64,000 nt of DNA from Thiobacillus sp. 63-78. Its GTDB lineage: Bacteria; Pseudomonadota; Gammaproteobacteria; Burkholderiales; Thiobacillaceae. The position numbers were made by a program, and so were the translations under genes. How positions within the stretch are numbered: position 1 is the first letter of the stretch; the number at the start of each line of letters is the position of its first letter. Below, piece by piece: positions 16,425 to 29,472 of this stretch. Below the pieces are notes generated by a model that did no database searches, was not told the DNA's origin, and saw only the letters and a program-made list of their open reading frames with translations. The stretch spans positions 156,494 through 220,493 of the forward strand of contig MKWM01000019.1 in assembly GCA_001899765.1 (NCBI GenBank), written 5' to 3'.

Positions 16425-18163
16425 AACTCGGCATTCGCACCCGCATTACGCTGCTCACGGCCGCGCTGGGCATGCTTGCGTCGGGTCTGACCGGCTATTA
16501 CGCCTACCGGGCAAGCCAGGGCCTGCTGGCCGAGGCGGCAGAGCGCGAAATGCTGACTTCGGCGCGTGTACTCGGGCGCCACCTCACCCTGAACATCCGT
16601 GAAGCCGCCAGGGATGCCACCTTGCTGTCGGGCCTTCCGGCTACCCTGGCCGTGGCCGACTTGCGCGAGCCGTCCACGCACGCCACGGTCGCTTACAACA
16701 ACCTGGCGAGAATCTTCGAATCGATGCTGGCCATCCAGCCCCAGTACTTCCAGATACGCCTGATCCGCGCCGACCGCCACGGACTGGAGGTCGTACGGGT
16801 CGATCGCGACGGCACGGATCTGACCCGGGTCGACGGTGCCATGCTGCAGGAAAAGGGACACTATCCCTACGTGTTCCAAACCCTGAGGCTCAAGCCCGGG
16901 GATACCTATCTTTCACCGATCCGCATCAACCAGGAACAGGGCACGCATACCGGACACGGCCAGCCGACGCTGCAGGTCGCGCGCCAGGTGTTTGCGTCGG
17001 ACGGGCGGCTGTATGGCCTGATCATCATCAATATCGATCTCAATGGCCTCTTCGGCCTCCTGAAAGCCGATCTGCCGGCCACTCAGGGACTGTATCTCAC
17101 CAATGCCCAGGGCGATTTCCTGATTCATCCCGATCCGGAACAGACCTTCGGCTTCCAGCGCGGTCACCGCATCCTGGCGCAGGACGTGTTTCCATCCGTA
17201 GCCGACATCATCAATGAGAAAGCCGATTACCGGCTCATCTCGTTAAACAGTCCGCCCGTTCTGCGCGGCCACCCTGCTTTACCTGCCACAGCGGTTTTTC
17301 TGCGCCAGCCGCTGGGAAACTATGTGTCGGACGACTCCTTTGTGCTCATCGGGCTGTCGATGCCGCAACGGGAAATCACGCGTCACACCCATACGCTGGC
17401 CATCGCCTCCCTCAATATCGTGCTCGTCTTCAGTGCCGTCGCCTTCGTTCTGGCGCTCTGGATGTCACGCGCACTGACCTCTCCGCTGCAACGCATCCTG
17501 CAGGCGGTCGGGCGCGTCTCGGCCGGAGGCGATCCGGGCGAACTCCCCCTCAACCGCAAGGACGAACTCGGCGATCTGGCGCGCGGCGTGGCCCACATGC
17601 ATACACAGATTCGCGACCAGATGGCGGCGCTCGACGAACGCCGGCGCACGGTCGATCATCTGTCGCGGCACGACACGCTCACCGGCCTGCCCAACCGGCG
17701 AATGTTCTTCGACGTGCTCAAACACGCCGTGACGCAGGCCGAACGGACCGGTGCGCAGCTTGCCGTGATGTTCATCGACCTCGACCACTTCAAGGCCGTG
17801 AATGACACGCATGGCCATGCGACAGGCGATCGCGTCCTGCAAATCGTCGCGGCCCGCCTGCAGCACTGCGTCCGCTCAGGGGATACGCTGGCCCGCCTGG
17901 GCGGCGACGAATTCATCATACTCATCGAGTCGCTGAGCACACGGGAGCCGGTCACCGCGATTGCGCAAAAGCTGATTGCCCAGTTCGAAACCCCCTTCTC
18001 CGTCGGCCCGCATGAGGCCCGGCTCGGCCTCAGTATCGGCATCAGCGTCCTGCCGGAAGACGGCGTCGAGGCGGAAACCCTGGTTGCGCGCGCCGACGAA
18101 GCCATGTATGCCGCCAAACTGGCCGGACGCAATGGCTATCGCTTCTTCACCGACCCCTCCTGA
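16421..18163 (+). CDS. Membrane-bound diguanylate cyclase (Cache-HAMP-GGDEF)
   Basis: A 580-aa protein with one N-terminal membrane helix (residues about 10-28), a large periplasmic Cache-like sensor domain, a second membrane helix near residues 325-348, a HAMP segment (SRALTSPLQRILQAVGRV) and a C-terminal GGDEF domain. The catalytic signature is intact (RLGGDEFIILIES), with DTLTGLPNRRMFF and FKAVNDTHGHATGD upstream, so cyclic-di-GMP synthesis is expected. There is no EAL domain. The ATG at 16421 overlaps the stop of the solute-binding protein, implying a common signalling unit. Confidence 0.93.
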   Translation: MKLGIRTRITLLTAALGMLASGLTGYYAYRASQGLLAEAAEREMLTSARVLGRHLTLNIREAARDATLLSGLPATLAVADLREPSTHATVAYNNLARIFESMLAIQPQYFQIRLIRADRHGLEVVRVDRDGTDLTRVDGAMLQEKGHYPYVFQTLRLKPGDTYLSPIRINQEQGTHTGHGQPTLQVARQVFASDGRLYGLIIINIDLNGLFGLLKADLPATQGLYLTNAQGDFLIHPDPEQTFGFQRGHRILAQDVFPSVADIINEKADYRLISLNSPPVLRGHPALPATAVFLRQPLGNYVSDDSFVLIGLSMPQREITRHTHTLAIASLNIVLVFSAVAFVLALWMSRALTSPLQRILQAVGRVSAGGDPGELPLNRKDELGDLARGVAHMHTQIRDQMAALDERRRTVDHLSRHDTLTGLPNRRMFFDVLKHAVTQAERTGAQLAVMFIDLDHFKAVNDTHGHATGDRVLQIVAARLQHCVRSGDTLARLGGDEFIILIESLSTREPVTAIAQKLIAQFETPFSVGPHEARLGLSIGISVLPEDGVEAETLVARADEAMYAAKLAGRNGYRFFTDPS

Positions 18164-18389
18164 CCCGGATATTTCAGCGGCCCGCCATTTGAGCGATATC
18201 CGCAGCCCGGCAGATTGTCATGGCCTTCCCAGAAGACCCTGCAAAACATAACATCGGACATGACGGGGCAAGCGGTTGGCGTTGGACGGTTTGGCGACTG
18301 CCAATCCAGCAACCACCCCCTCGTCAACCCATGCGTCTCCAGGATTCCGCGATGAATCTATATTTGGCGAATACCCCGACTACAGCGGC

Positions 18390-19025
18390 ATGTTGAAATC
18401 ATTCACGAACCTGGTTGTCTGCGAGCACTGCGACGCCACCTACACGCGCGTGGCTCTGGCACCCGGAGAGGTGGCGCGTTGCGGGCAATGCGATGCGGTG
18501 CTGTATCGTGCCAGTCTGCTCGACGTCGACCGCTGGCTGGCACTGACCGTTGCCGCGGCGGTCGCCTTCGTGATCGCCAACGTCAGCCCGGTGGTGAAAA
18601 TCAGCCTGCAGGGACTGCACAGCCAGGCGACCTTGTGGCAGTCGGCCGCGGCACTCGCGCACGGCCCAGCCGCCCCGATCGCCGTCCCCACCGCCCTCGC
18701 CATCATCGTGGTTCCCTTCATGCAGGTCAGCCTCTTGCTGTGGGTGCTGGGCCATGCGCGCCGCGGCGGCCGGCGCGCGCCAGGCTTTCGCCTGGCCATG
18801 CGCATGCTCGCGGGACTGCGCCCCTGGAGCATGGTGGAAGTGGCTCTGCTGGGCATTCTGGTCTCCGTCATCAAGCTGTCGAGCATGGTGGAGGTCGCGC
18901 CCGGCGCGGGCATCTGGGCGACGGCGGCATTGATGATCCTGATCACCATCGTGGCCAGCCGCGACATCCACTGGCTCTGGGAATTCACCGACCGCGGCAG
19001 GCCCCGTGGAGAGGGGAGGTCATGA
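18390..19025 (+). CDS. pqiA: PqiA-family inner-membrane protein, first copy
   Basis: A 211-aa protein of the paraquat-inducible protein A family. It starts with a zinc-ribbon-like pair (CEHCDATY...CGQCDAVL) and has four hydrophobic segments; SMVEVALLGILVSVIKL is typical. Escherichia coli PqiA is a tandem of two such halves; here the halves are separate genes. The Pqi system links inner and outer membranes for lipid transport. The start at 18390 is chosen because the conserved region begins just after; no strong ribosome binding site is seen. It overlaps the second pqiA by 4 bp. Confidence 0.85.
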   Translation: MLKSFTNLVVCEHCDATYTRVALAPGEVARCGQCDAVLYRASLLDVDRWLALTVAAAVAFVIANVSPVVKISLQGLHSQATLWQSAAALAHGPAAPIAVPTALAIIVVPFMQVSLLLWVLGHARRGGRRAPGFRLAMRMLAGLRPWSMVEVALLGILVSVIKLSSMVEVAPGAGIWATAALMILITIVASRDIHWLWEFTDRGRPRGEGRS

Positions 19026-19708
19026 GCCGCCCGGCCGCGCCGGACGCTCATGGCAGCGTGGCGCATCAGCGCGAAGAGGCCCCCATGTCCAGGCCTGCGC
19101 GCGCCCTGGACCTGGGGCTGGTGTCCTGCCATGCATGCGGGCTGGTCTGCGAGGATGTGCTGGAGCGGCAAGGCCGCGTGCCCTGCCCCCGATGCGGCGC
19201 GGCGCTGCACCGGCGCAAGCCCGACAGCCTGGCGCGCACCTGGGCGTTGCTGATCGCGGCCCTCATCCTCTACATCCCCGCGAATGTGCTGCCCGTCATG
19301 TACACCAGCCTGCTCGGCAGCGGTAGCGACAGCACCATCCTGAGCGGCGTCGTGGCGTTCTGGAGCACGGGCTCCTATGGCATCGCACTGGTGATTTTTA
19401 TTGCCAGCGTGGCGGTTCCTTGCGGCAAATTCCTCTCCCTCGGCCTGCTTCTCGCGAGCACGCGCCGTGGCAGTTCCTGGGCCAGGCGTGAACGCAGCAA
19501 GCTCTACCGCATGGTGGAAGTGGTCGGCTACTGGTCGATGCTCGATGTGCTCGTCGTCGCCGTGGTCGCGGCCCTCATCAGGTTCCACGGCCTGGCCGAT
19601 ATCGAGCCGCGCGTCGGCATCCTCTACTTTGGCGTGGTGGTGATTCTCACCATGCTCTCGGCCATGAGTTTTGATCCCCGTTTGATTTGGGACGGAAAAG
19701 ATGAATGA
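19022..19708 (+). CDS. pqiA: PqiA-family inner-membrane protein, second copy
   Basis: A 228-aa second PqiA half. It has a zinc-ribbon motif (CHACGLVCEDV ... CPRCGAALHRR), four membrane segments, the conserved IPANVLPVM after the first helix, and YRMVEVVGYWSMLDVLVVAV. It overlaps the preceding pqiA (ATGA) and the following pqiB by 8 bp, so the four pqi genes form one tightly coupled operon. Confidence 0.88.
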   Translation: MSRPAAPDAHGSVAHQREEAPMSRPARALDLGLVSCHACGLVCEDVLERQGRVPCPRCGAALHRRKPDSLARTWALLIAALILYIPANVLPVMYTSLLGSGSDSTILSGVVAFWSTGSYGIALVIFIASVAVPCGKFLSLGLLLASTRRGSSWARRERSKLYRMVEVVGYWSMLDVLVVAVVAALIRFHGLADIEPRVGILYFGVVVILTMLSAMSFDPRLIWDGKDE

Positions 19709-21383
19709 TCCCCACGGCGCAGCGTCGCCCCCCGCCCCGCCCATCATTCAACGGCGCCGCATGCGGCCATCGCTGGTCTGGCTGGTGCCGGCGATTGCGG
19801 CCCTGATCGGCGTGTCGATGCTGGTGCATGCCTGGATGTCCGCGGGGCCAGAAATCACCATCACATTCAGGACCGCCACGGGATTGGAGGCAGGCAAGAC
19901 GCCCGTGAAGTACAAGGACGTCACCGTGGGCGTCGTGACGGCCATCAGTCTGAGCGACGACGCCACCCATGTGATCGCGCAGGTCGCGCTGGACAAGAGC
20001 GCCGCGCGTCTGACGCGCCAGGGCACGCGTTATTGGGTCGTGCGGCCACGCATTGGCGTTGGCGGCATTTCGGGCATCGACACGCTGCTCTCCGGCGCCT
20101 ACCTCTCGGCGGACGCGGGTAGCGGGCAAGCGTCCGCCACGGCCTTTACCGGCCTGGAGACTCCCCCCACCATCGTGGGCGGCGCGGCCGGCAAATCCTT
20201 CATCCTGCTGGCCGACGACCTGGGCTCCCTGGATGTCGGTTCGCTCATCTACTACCGGCGCATTGCGGTCGGCCGTGTCGCGTCGTATCAGTTGGACGCG
20301 GCGGGCAGGCAAGTCAGGCTGCAGGTCTTTATCGATGCGCCTTATGACGCGTTCGTCACCACCGACACGCGCTTCTGGAATGCCAGTGGCGTCGATTTGT
20401 CGGTCGGCGCCGATGGCCTGAAGCTCAAAACCCAATCCGTGGCCACCATCGTTGCCGGCGGCCTGGCATTTGCCACGCCCGCGTACCGCCAGGCGCCAGC
20501 GGCTGGCGAGAACACGGAATTTGTCATCTCCCGGGACCAGGCCGAAGCCATGGCGCCCCCGGATGGACCGGCTCGGTTCCTTCAGTTGCGTTTCCGGCAG
20601 CCGTTGCGCGGCCTGTCCACCGGCGCTCCCGTGCAATTCGCCGGCGTGGATTTTGGCAGGGTGGTGTCGATAAGCGTGGACTACGACAGCGCGACGCGCC
20701 GCTTTCCCACCGTCGTCGGGGTGCTCATCTATCCTCAGCGGCTGGGACGGGTGTTGGAGAAGCTCCCGAGACACCCGACGGATTCTCCCGACGAGGTGAC
20801 AGCGCGGCTCCTGCAGGGCCTGGTGGAGCACGGCCTGCGCGCCCAGGCGCGCTCGGGCAATCTGCTCACGGGTCAGCTCTACATCGCGCTGGATTTCGTG
20901 CCCAACGCTCCCAAGGTGGCATTTGACGTCGCCGCACGACCGATCTCCGTGCCCACGGTCGACGGCAGCTTCGACAAGATGCAGGAGCAATTGGCCAACA
21001 TCGTCACCAAGATCGAGAAAATGCCGCTCGACTCGATCGGCCGCAATCTCGACGCCTCATTGTCGCAGCTCAACCAGACACTGGCGCGGGTCAACACCCA
21101 GGTGCTGCCCGAGACCACGCGCACGCTGCAGCAACTCCAGCAAACCGCCCATGAGTTCCAGCAGACCGCTCAATCAGCACAAGGCCTGACCGCCGCAGAC
21201 GGCCCCCTGCAGCAGAATCTGGAACAAACGCTGCAGGAAACCCAACGCGCGGCCAGGTCGTTGCGCACCCTGACCGATCTGCTGGGGCGCCACCCCGAGT
21301 CGCTGCTGCGTGGCCGCCCCAACGACCCAAGACCGGCCCCGGACACTTCACCACCCTCCGACCCTCTGGACTCACCGCAATGA
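19701..21383 (+). CDS. pqiB: PqiB, MCE-domain intermembrane lipid transport protein
   Basis: A 560-aa protein with a single N-terminal membrane anchor (LVWLVPAIAALIGVSMLVHAW) and three MCE domains, each beginning with a glycine-rich strand such as ITITFRTATGLEAGKTPVKY. A long C-terminal helical region follows, rich in glutamine and leucine (roughly residues 415-520). In E. coli, PqiB forms a periplasmic tube carrying lipids between membranes. It lies between pqiA and pqiC with overlaps on both sides. Confidence 0.92.
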   Translation: MNDPHGAASPPAPPIIQRRRMRPSLVWLVPAIAALIGVSMLVHAWMSAGPEITITFRTATGLEAGKTPVKYKDVTVGVVTAISLSDDATHVIAQVALDKSAARLTRQGTRYWVVRPRIGVGGISGIDTLLSGAYLSADAGSGQASATAFTGLETPPTIVGGAAGKSFILLADDLGSLDVGSLIYYRRIAVGRVASYQLDAAGRQVRLQVFIDAPYDAFVTTDTRFWNASGVDLSVGADGLKLKTQSVATIVAGGLAFATPAYRQAPAAGENTEFVISRDQAEAMAPPDGPARFLQLRFRQPLRGLSTGAPVQFAGVDFGRVVSISVDYDSATRRFPTVVGVLIYPQRLGRVLEKLPRHPTDSPDEVTARLLQGLVEHGLRAQARSGNLLTGQLYIALDFVPNAPKVAFDVAARPISVPTVDGSFDKMQEQLANIVTKIEKMPLDSIGRNLDASLSQLNQTLARVNTQVLPETTRTLQQLQQTAHEFQQTAQSAQGLTAADGPLQQNLEQTLQETQRAARSLRTLTDLLGRHPESLLRGRPNDPRPAPDTSPPSDPLDSPQ

Positions 21384-22024
21384 GACGCTTCTTCGGTATT
21401 GGCATGCTCGCGCTTGCCGGCGGCCTGCTGGGCTGCCAGGCCGCGGCTCCCGTGCGCTTTCACACACTGGCGTCGCCCATGGCCGCTCCAGCCAGCCCCG
21501 CCACATCGGCCGCCTTCCTCATCGATGTACTGCCCGTGGGCATCCCGGCGCAGTTGGACACCGCCCAACTGCTGGTGCGCCAGGGCGACAGCAGCGTCGT
21601 CGCCCTGGATGGCGAGCGCTGGATCGGCCCGTTCGCCGACGAGGCACGCGGCGCACTGTCGGCACAGTTGACGCAACGCCTTGCCACGACGGATGTTGCG
21701 GGGCTGGCGCCGCCCGAGGGCAAGCCAGTCCTGCGCATCAAGGTGCAGATCCGCCGCTTCGACGCCTGGCCCGGCCAGCAGGTGCGACTGGATGCGGACT
21801 GGAGTCTGGGTTTCGCGCACGATCCGAATGGCGCGCGCCTGGTGTGCAGCACGCGACACGCAGTGCCCGCCGGCCCCGACTACCCCCAGGTGGTGCAGGC
21901 GCAGCGACACGCGCTGGCCGATCTCGCCGCACAGATTGCGGACAGTGCCAGACAGTGGGAAATCTCACGCGCCGCACCCTGTGCGCGCCCGGGGCCGGGG
22001 CCGGGGCCGCAGCAGCCGTCATAG
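21380..22024 (+). CDS. pqiC: PqiC-like outer-membrane lipoprotein
   Basis: A 214-aa lipoprotein with lipobox LLGC (Cys19) and the ABC-transport auxiliary (DUF330-like) fold expected for PqiC. VRFHTLASP follows the lipobox and IDVLPVGIPAQLD the first linker, as in the family. It is coupled to pqiB by an ATGA overlap and is the last gene of the operon. It likely anchors the PqiB tube at the outer membrane. Confidence 0.85.
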   Translation: MRRFFGIGMLALAGGLLGCQAAAPVRFHTLASPMAAPASPATSAAFLIDVLPVGIPAQLDTAQLLVRQGDSSVVALDGERWIGPFADEARGALSAQLTQRLATTDVAGLAPPEGKPVLRIKVQIRRFDAWPGQQVRLDADWSLGFAHDPNGARLVCSTRHAVPAGPDYPQVVQAQRHALADLAAQIADSARQWEISRAAPCARPGPGPGPQQPS

Positions 22025-22146
22025 TGAATCTTGGACGGTCTTCGATCCGGTCTGCGCGCGTAGAGAGATACAGATCGGTGGCTCGCGAATAAAGTATGGA
22101 CTAGAGTGAATATGTCTGAAGCATGTCACCCAAGAAAGGATTTTGT

Positions 22147-22731
22147 ATGCACACAGTTTCCATACGTTCTGCCGTGATCGCCGCTGCCGTCGTCGTGGGC
22201 AGCATTTCCACGGTCGCCTGCACCACGACCAAACCCGAGACGAGTTCGGCGCAGCGATCCGATAGCACCACGCTGCACACCCGCGTGAATACAACGCTGC
22301 AGCGCCTGTACGAGACCGCCCCGGGCTCTCGGGAAATGGTGCAGCGTGCCAGGGGTGTGCTGGTGTTTCCCACGGTCATCGGCGGCAGCTTTGTGGTCGG
22401 TGTAGAACATGGCCGCGGCGAATTGCTTATCGGTAGCCATGTGCGTGGCGAATACACGACCACTGCGGCCTCCATCGGTTGGCAGGCCGGGGGGCAGTCC
22501 AAGGCGGTGATCTACGTCTTCAACACGCAGGAGGCGCTGGACAAGTTTCTCAAGAGCGATGGTTGGGCCGTCGGGGCCGATGCCACCGTGGCTGCCGGCA
22601 GGATCGGCGCCAATGGCAGCGTCGATTCGACGTCCTACGATGCCCCGGTCTCCAGCTACGTGTTGACCAATGCGGGTCTCGAAGCCGGGGTGGCGCTGGG
22701 TGGCTCCAAGATCACGCGCGTGACGAAGTAA
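22147..22731 (+). CDS. YSC84-domain lipoprotein
   Basis: A 194-aa lipoprotein (lipobox STVAC, Cys25) of the YSC84/SYLF family. The core is recognisable by ARGVLVFPTVIGGSFVVGVE, a GEYTTTAASIGWQAGGQS segment, and ASYDAPVSSYV-like motifs near the end. Bacterial members are surface or periplasmic lipoproteins of poorly known, possibly lipid-related function. The ATG at 22147 follows AAAGGA. It is followed by a terminator, so it is monocistronic. Confidence 0.85.
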   Translation: MHTVSIRSAVIAAAVVVGSISTVACTTTKPETSSAQRSDSTTLHTRVNTTLQRLYETAPGSREMVQRARGVLVFPTVIGGSFVVGVEHGRGELLIGSHVRGEYTTTAASIGWQAGGQSKAVIYVFNTQEALDKFLKSDGWAVGADATVAAGRIGANGSVDSTSYDAPVSSYVLTNAGLEAGVALGGSKITRVTK

Positions 22732-22751
22732 GTCCGGGGAGAACCTCGGAC

Positions 22752-22787
22752 AGCGCCTGGGCAATCACCCAGGCGCTTTGTTTCTTC
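22752..22787 (+). terminator. Rho-independent terminator after the YSC84 lipoprotein gene
   Basis: A 10-bp perfect stem (AGCGCCTGGG / CCCAGGCGCT) with a 6-base loop, followed by TTGTTTCTT on the plus strand, 20 bp after the stop codon. Confidence 0.85.
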
Positions 22788-22925
22788 ACCGGCTCATCCG
22801 GATAACCGGCCAGGGCAGCGAAGCACGCGTGTCTCGCGGACAGGAGGCTATTCACGATTTTTTCCGTGTTTCGTCGTGGCGGCTTGCGGTTCCGGCAATC
22901 CTCGCGACATGGCAAGGGCACCCGC

Positions 22926-23942
22926 TCACGACCAGACGCCCGGCCGCGTGGTAAAACTGTCCAGCACGCGCAGATAACTCGCACGCGCGACCAGCGAGGG
23001 ATCGGGCAGATTCTTCTGGCTCATGCTGCCTTTCATCTGGCTGACCGAGACATATTCCCTTTCCTCCATCCAGTGCTGCATGGCCGCAAGCATTTCGGTC
23101 AGCCTGTCAGGGCCGTGCCGCAACAGGCAGGAGGCCATATGCACGACATCGGCCCCGGCCAGAAGAAGCTTCAGCGCTTCGCGCTCGCTGTGGGCGCCGC
23201 CCGTTGCCGCCAGGGTCAGGCGTATCCGGCCATGCAGGATGGCGATCCAGCGGATGCGCAGCAAGGCCTCTTCGGGCGTGGACAGATGCAATTGATCGGT
23301 CATGCACATCTGGTCGAGATCGATATCGGGCTGGTAGAAGCGATTGAACAGGGCGACGCCATTCGCACCGGCCGCTTCAAGCTGTCGCACGAAATGCGGC
23401 AGCGACGAAAAGAACGGCGAGAGTTTCATGACGATGGGTAGATTCACCACGCGGCGCAGTTCGGTCAGCAACTCGATGTAACGCGCCTCGACCGCCTCGC
23501 CGGCGGCCTGCATGTCGGCGGCGACATGGTAGACGTTCAGTTCGAGCGCATCGGCGCCCGCCTGTTCCAGTGCGCATCCAAGCTCCACCCAGCCGGAAGG
23601 CGACACGCCATTGAGGCTGGCCACCACGGGAATCTCCAGGCGCTGCTTGAGTTGGCACAGATGCGACAGATAACGTTCGAGACCGCTCTGGAGTTCGCCA
23701 AGGTCGGGCAAAAAGCCGTCCTCCGCTTCGCTGCACCCAAGACCGGTGTGCAGCAGAAAGCGGTCCGTCATCGCGTCCTCCGCCCGCAGTTCTTCCTCGA
23801 ACAGCGAATACATCACCAGTGCGGCGGCACCGGCATCCTCCAGTCGCAGCGCGGTGTCGACATTGCGCGACAGCGGCGAGGCCGAGGGAACCAGCGGATT
23901 CTTGAGCTTGAGGCCGAGATAGTCGGTGGAAAGATCGATCAT
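22926..23942 (-). CDS. Dihydroorotate dehydrogenase-like FMN protein
   Basis: A 338-aa TIM-barrel protein of the class often annotated as dihydroorotate dehydrogenase-like. It begins MIDLSTDYLGLKLKNPLVPS, has a LELNVYHVAAD strand, IVMKLSPFFSSLP, and a C-terminal FMN phosphate region with GGAHSEREALKLLLAGADV. The true pyrD role is uncertain because such genes are commonly linked to pyruvate:ferredoxin oxidoreductase, as here: it starts one base after the nifJ stop and is surely co-transcribed with it. The start at 23942 is chosen on homology; a longer reading overlaps nifJ. Confidence 0.88.
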   Translation of the reverse strand: MIDLSTDYLGLKLKNPLVPSASPLSRNVDTALRLEDAGAAALVMYSLFEEELRAEDAMTDRFLLHTGLGCSEAEDGFLPDLGELQSGLERYLSHLCQLKQRLEIPVVASLNGVSPSGWVELGCALEQAGADALELNVYHVAADMQAAGEAVEARYIELLTELRRVVNLPIVMKLSPFFSSLPHFVRQLEAAGANGVALFNRFYQPDIDLDQMCMTDQLHLSTPEEALLRIRWIAILHGRIRLTLAATGGAHSEREALKLLLAGADVVHMASCLLRHGPDRLTEMLAAMQHWMEEREYVSVSQMKGSMSQKNLPDPSLVARASYLRVLDSFTTRPGVWS

Positions 23943-23943
23943 G

Positions 23944-27540
<3,597 letters not shown>

Positions 27541-27663
27541 GGGCGCATCTTTCAGACAACTTGATCTTCAATTCTAAACCGTAATGGCGCATGAGCCGTT
27601 CCCGCGCGTGCTGTTTTTATCCGGCGGGCGCCCGCATCCGGCGGCGGGCGGCATCCAGAGCGG

Positions 27664-29103
27664 TCAGCGCAGGTGATCGACGGTCTCGAGCGGCGTACGG
27701 TAAGCCTGTTCGCTGTGCAACTCGGGTTGATACCAGCCGAGTTTTTCGCGCAGCTTGACCACGTTGCCGACAATGATGAGCGTCGGCGCCTTGAGGCCGG
27801 CCTGCTCGGCCAGCGCGGGCAGCGTGGAGAGGTCGCCGGTGATGACGCGTTGCGTCGGCAGGGTGCCATGCTGGATGATGGCGGCCGGCGTGTCCGCGGT
27901 CAGACCGTGCTTGATCAACGCCTCGCACAGCAGCGGCAGGCCTTTCAGCCCCATGTAGATGACGATGGTCTGATCGCGGCGCGCGATGCCTTCCCAGTTC
28001 AGGTTGAAGGTGTTGTCCCGCAGATGGCCGGTGACGAAGGCGACCGAATGCGCATAGTCGCGGTGGGTCAGCGGAATCCCCGCGTACGACGCCACGCCGG
28101 CGGCGGCGGTGATGCCCGGCACCACCTGGAACGACACGCCGTGTTCGACCAGGGTTTCGATTTCCTCGCCGCCGCGGCCGAAGATAAAGGGATCGCCGCC
28201 CTTGAGCCGCAGCGTGCGCTTGCCTTCCTTGGCCAGCCGCACCAGCATCAGATTGATCTCCTCCTGCGGGACGGCGTGGTCGTCGCGTTCCTTGCCGACA
28301 TAGACACGTTCGGCATCGCGGCGGCACATATCGAGAATGGGTGGCGAGACGAGGCGGTCGTAGACGATCACGTCGGCCTGTTGCATCAGACGCAGCGCGC
28401 GGAAAGTCAGCAGATCGGGGTTGCCCGGGCCGGCGCCGACCAGATAGACCTCGCCGCGGCTGATGTCGTGGGTGGCGGAGTCCGCGATCATGGCGTCGAG
28501 TTGCGCCTCGGCTTCGACATCGCGCCCGGAAAACACCATTTCGGCAATCGGTGAAAGAAATACCTTTTCCCAGAAGGCACGCCGCTGTGCCGGCTTGATC
28601 GCGTCGCGCACGCGGTCCTTGTAGCGCCCGGCCAGTGCGGAAAGACGGCCATAGGCGGCGGGAACCAGCGTTTCCAGCCGCGCACGCAGCATGCGCGCGA
28701 GTACCGGCGATTCGCCGCCGCTCGATACCGCCACCACGATGGGCGAGCGATCGATGATCGACGGCAGGATGAAGCTGCACAGCGCGGGCTTGTCGGCCAC
28801 ATTGACGGGGATATGACGCGCACGCGCCGCGTCGGCGACGAGTTTGGCCGCCACGGCATCCTCTTCCACCACGATCACCGCATCCTTGCCATCGAGCAGG
28901 CTGGCGGTGAAGACGTCCGCCACCCGCTTGACATGTTCGGCATGCGGCAGTCGCGCGAACCCTTCATGCAGGGAGGGCGCCACGACATCGACCCGCGCGC
29001 CGGCCTGCAGCAACAGTTCGGTCTTGCGGGCGGCGGTTTCGGACCCTCCCACTACCAGGCAGTGACGGCCGCGCAGATCGAGGAAAATCGGCAGGTAGTT
29101 CAT
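27664..29103 (-). CDS. cysG: Siroheme synthase (multifunctional)
   Basis: A 479-aa trifunctional enzyme making siroheme from uroporphyrinogen III. The N-terminal precorrin-2 dehydrogenase/ferrochelatase half begins MNYLPIFLDLRGRHCLVVGG with a Rossmann motif. The C-terminal SAM uroporphyrinogen methyltransferase half starts at about residue 217 (VYLVGAGPGNPDLLTFRAL) and has YVGKERDDHAVPQEEIN and LRLKGGDPFIFGRGGEE. It lies 3 bp after dsrR, at the end of the dsr operon. Siroheme is the cofactor of DsrAB, so the placement is functional. Confidence 0.96.
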   Translation of the reverse strand: MNYLPIFLDLRGRHCLVVGGSETAARKTELLLQAGARVDVVAPSLHEGFARLPHAEHVKRVADVFTASLLDGKDAVIVVEEDAVAAKLVADAARARHIPVNVADKPALCSFILPSIIDRSPIVVAVSSGGESPVLARMLRARLETLVPAAYGRLSALAGRYKDRVRDAIKPAQRRAFWEKVFLSPIAEMVFSGRDVEAEAQLDAMIADSATHDISRGEVYLVGAGPGNPDLLTFRALRLMQQADVIVYDRLVSPPILDMCRRDAERVYVGKERDDHAVPQEEINLMLVRLAKEGKRTLRLKGGDPFIFGRGGEEIETLVEHGVSFQVVPGITAAAGVASYAGIPLTHRDYAHSVAFVTGHLRDNTFNLNWEGIARRDQTIVIYMGLKGLPLLCEALIKHGLTADTPAAIIQHGTLPTQRVITGDLSTLPALAEQAGLKAPTLIIVGNVVKLREKLGWYQPELHSEQAYRTPLETVDHLR

Positions 29104-29106
29104 GGT

Positions 29107-29454
29107 TTACTCGGTGGGCGAGGGGTCTGCGCCGGGCGCCGCGCCGGATTCGCCGGACTCGTCTTCCGCCGAATAAGGCGGGATGAAAATGAAGCGCATG
29201 TCGCCCGGGTTCAGTTCGACAAAATCGAGCGTCACGCCCTGCAGATAAGGTGTGCTGGACGCGGCGATCAGAATGGCGATGCCATTGACGATAAGATGTT
29301 CATCGGCCTCGCGCTCCTGATCGAAGCCCATGCCGAAGTTTACGTCGCCATTGTCTTCCTGGTAGGCCGCAACGCGCAGGATCATATCGAACACGTCGGG
29401 GTTGTTGTTGGCGACGCGAATCTGCGCGGCGGCGGCGTCGGTGATCTTGATCAT
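29107..29454 (-). CDS. dsrR: DsrR, IscA-like protein without cluster-binding cysteines
   Basis: A 115-aa protein of the HesB/IscA fold (MIKITDAAAAQIRVA, VDFVEL-like strand, FIFIPPYS). It has no cysteine at all, so it cannot ligate an Fe-S cluster in the IscA way; this is the known property of DsrR from sulfur oxidisers, where it affects dsr expression post-transcriptionally. The acidic tail (DESGESGAAPGADPSPTE) is not conserved. It lies between dsrN and cysG with short gaps. Confidence 0.88.
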   Translation of the reverse strand: MIKITDAAAAQIRVANNNPDVFDMILRVAAYQEDNGDVNFGMGFDQEREADEHLIVNGIAILIAASSTPYLQGVTLDFVELNPGDMRFIFIPPYSAEDESGESGAAPGADPSPTE

Positions 29455-29472
29455 GGGTGGATTCCTCGGTAG

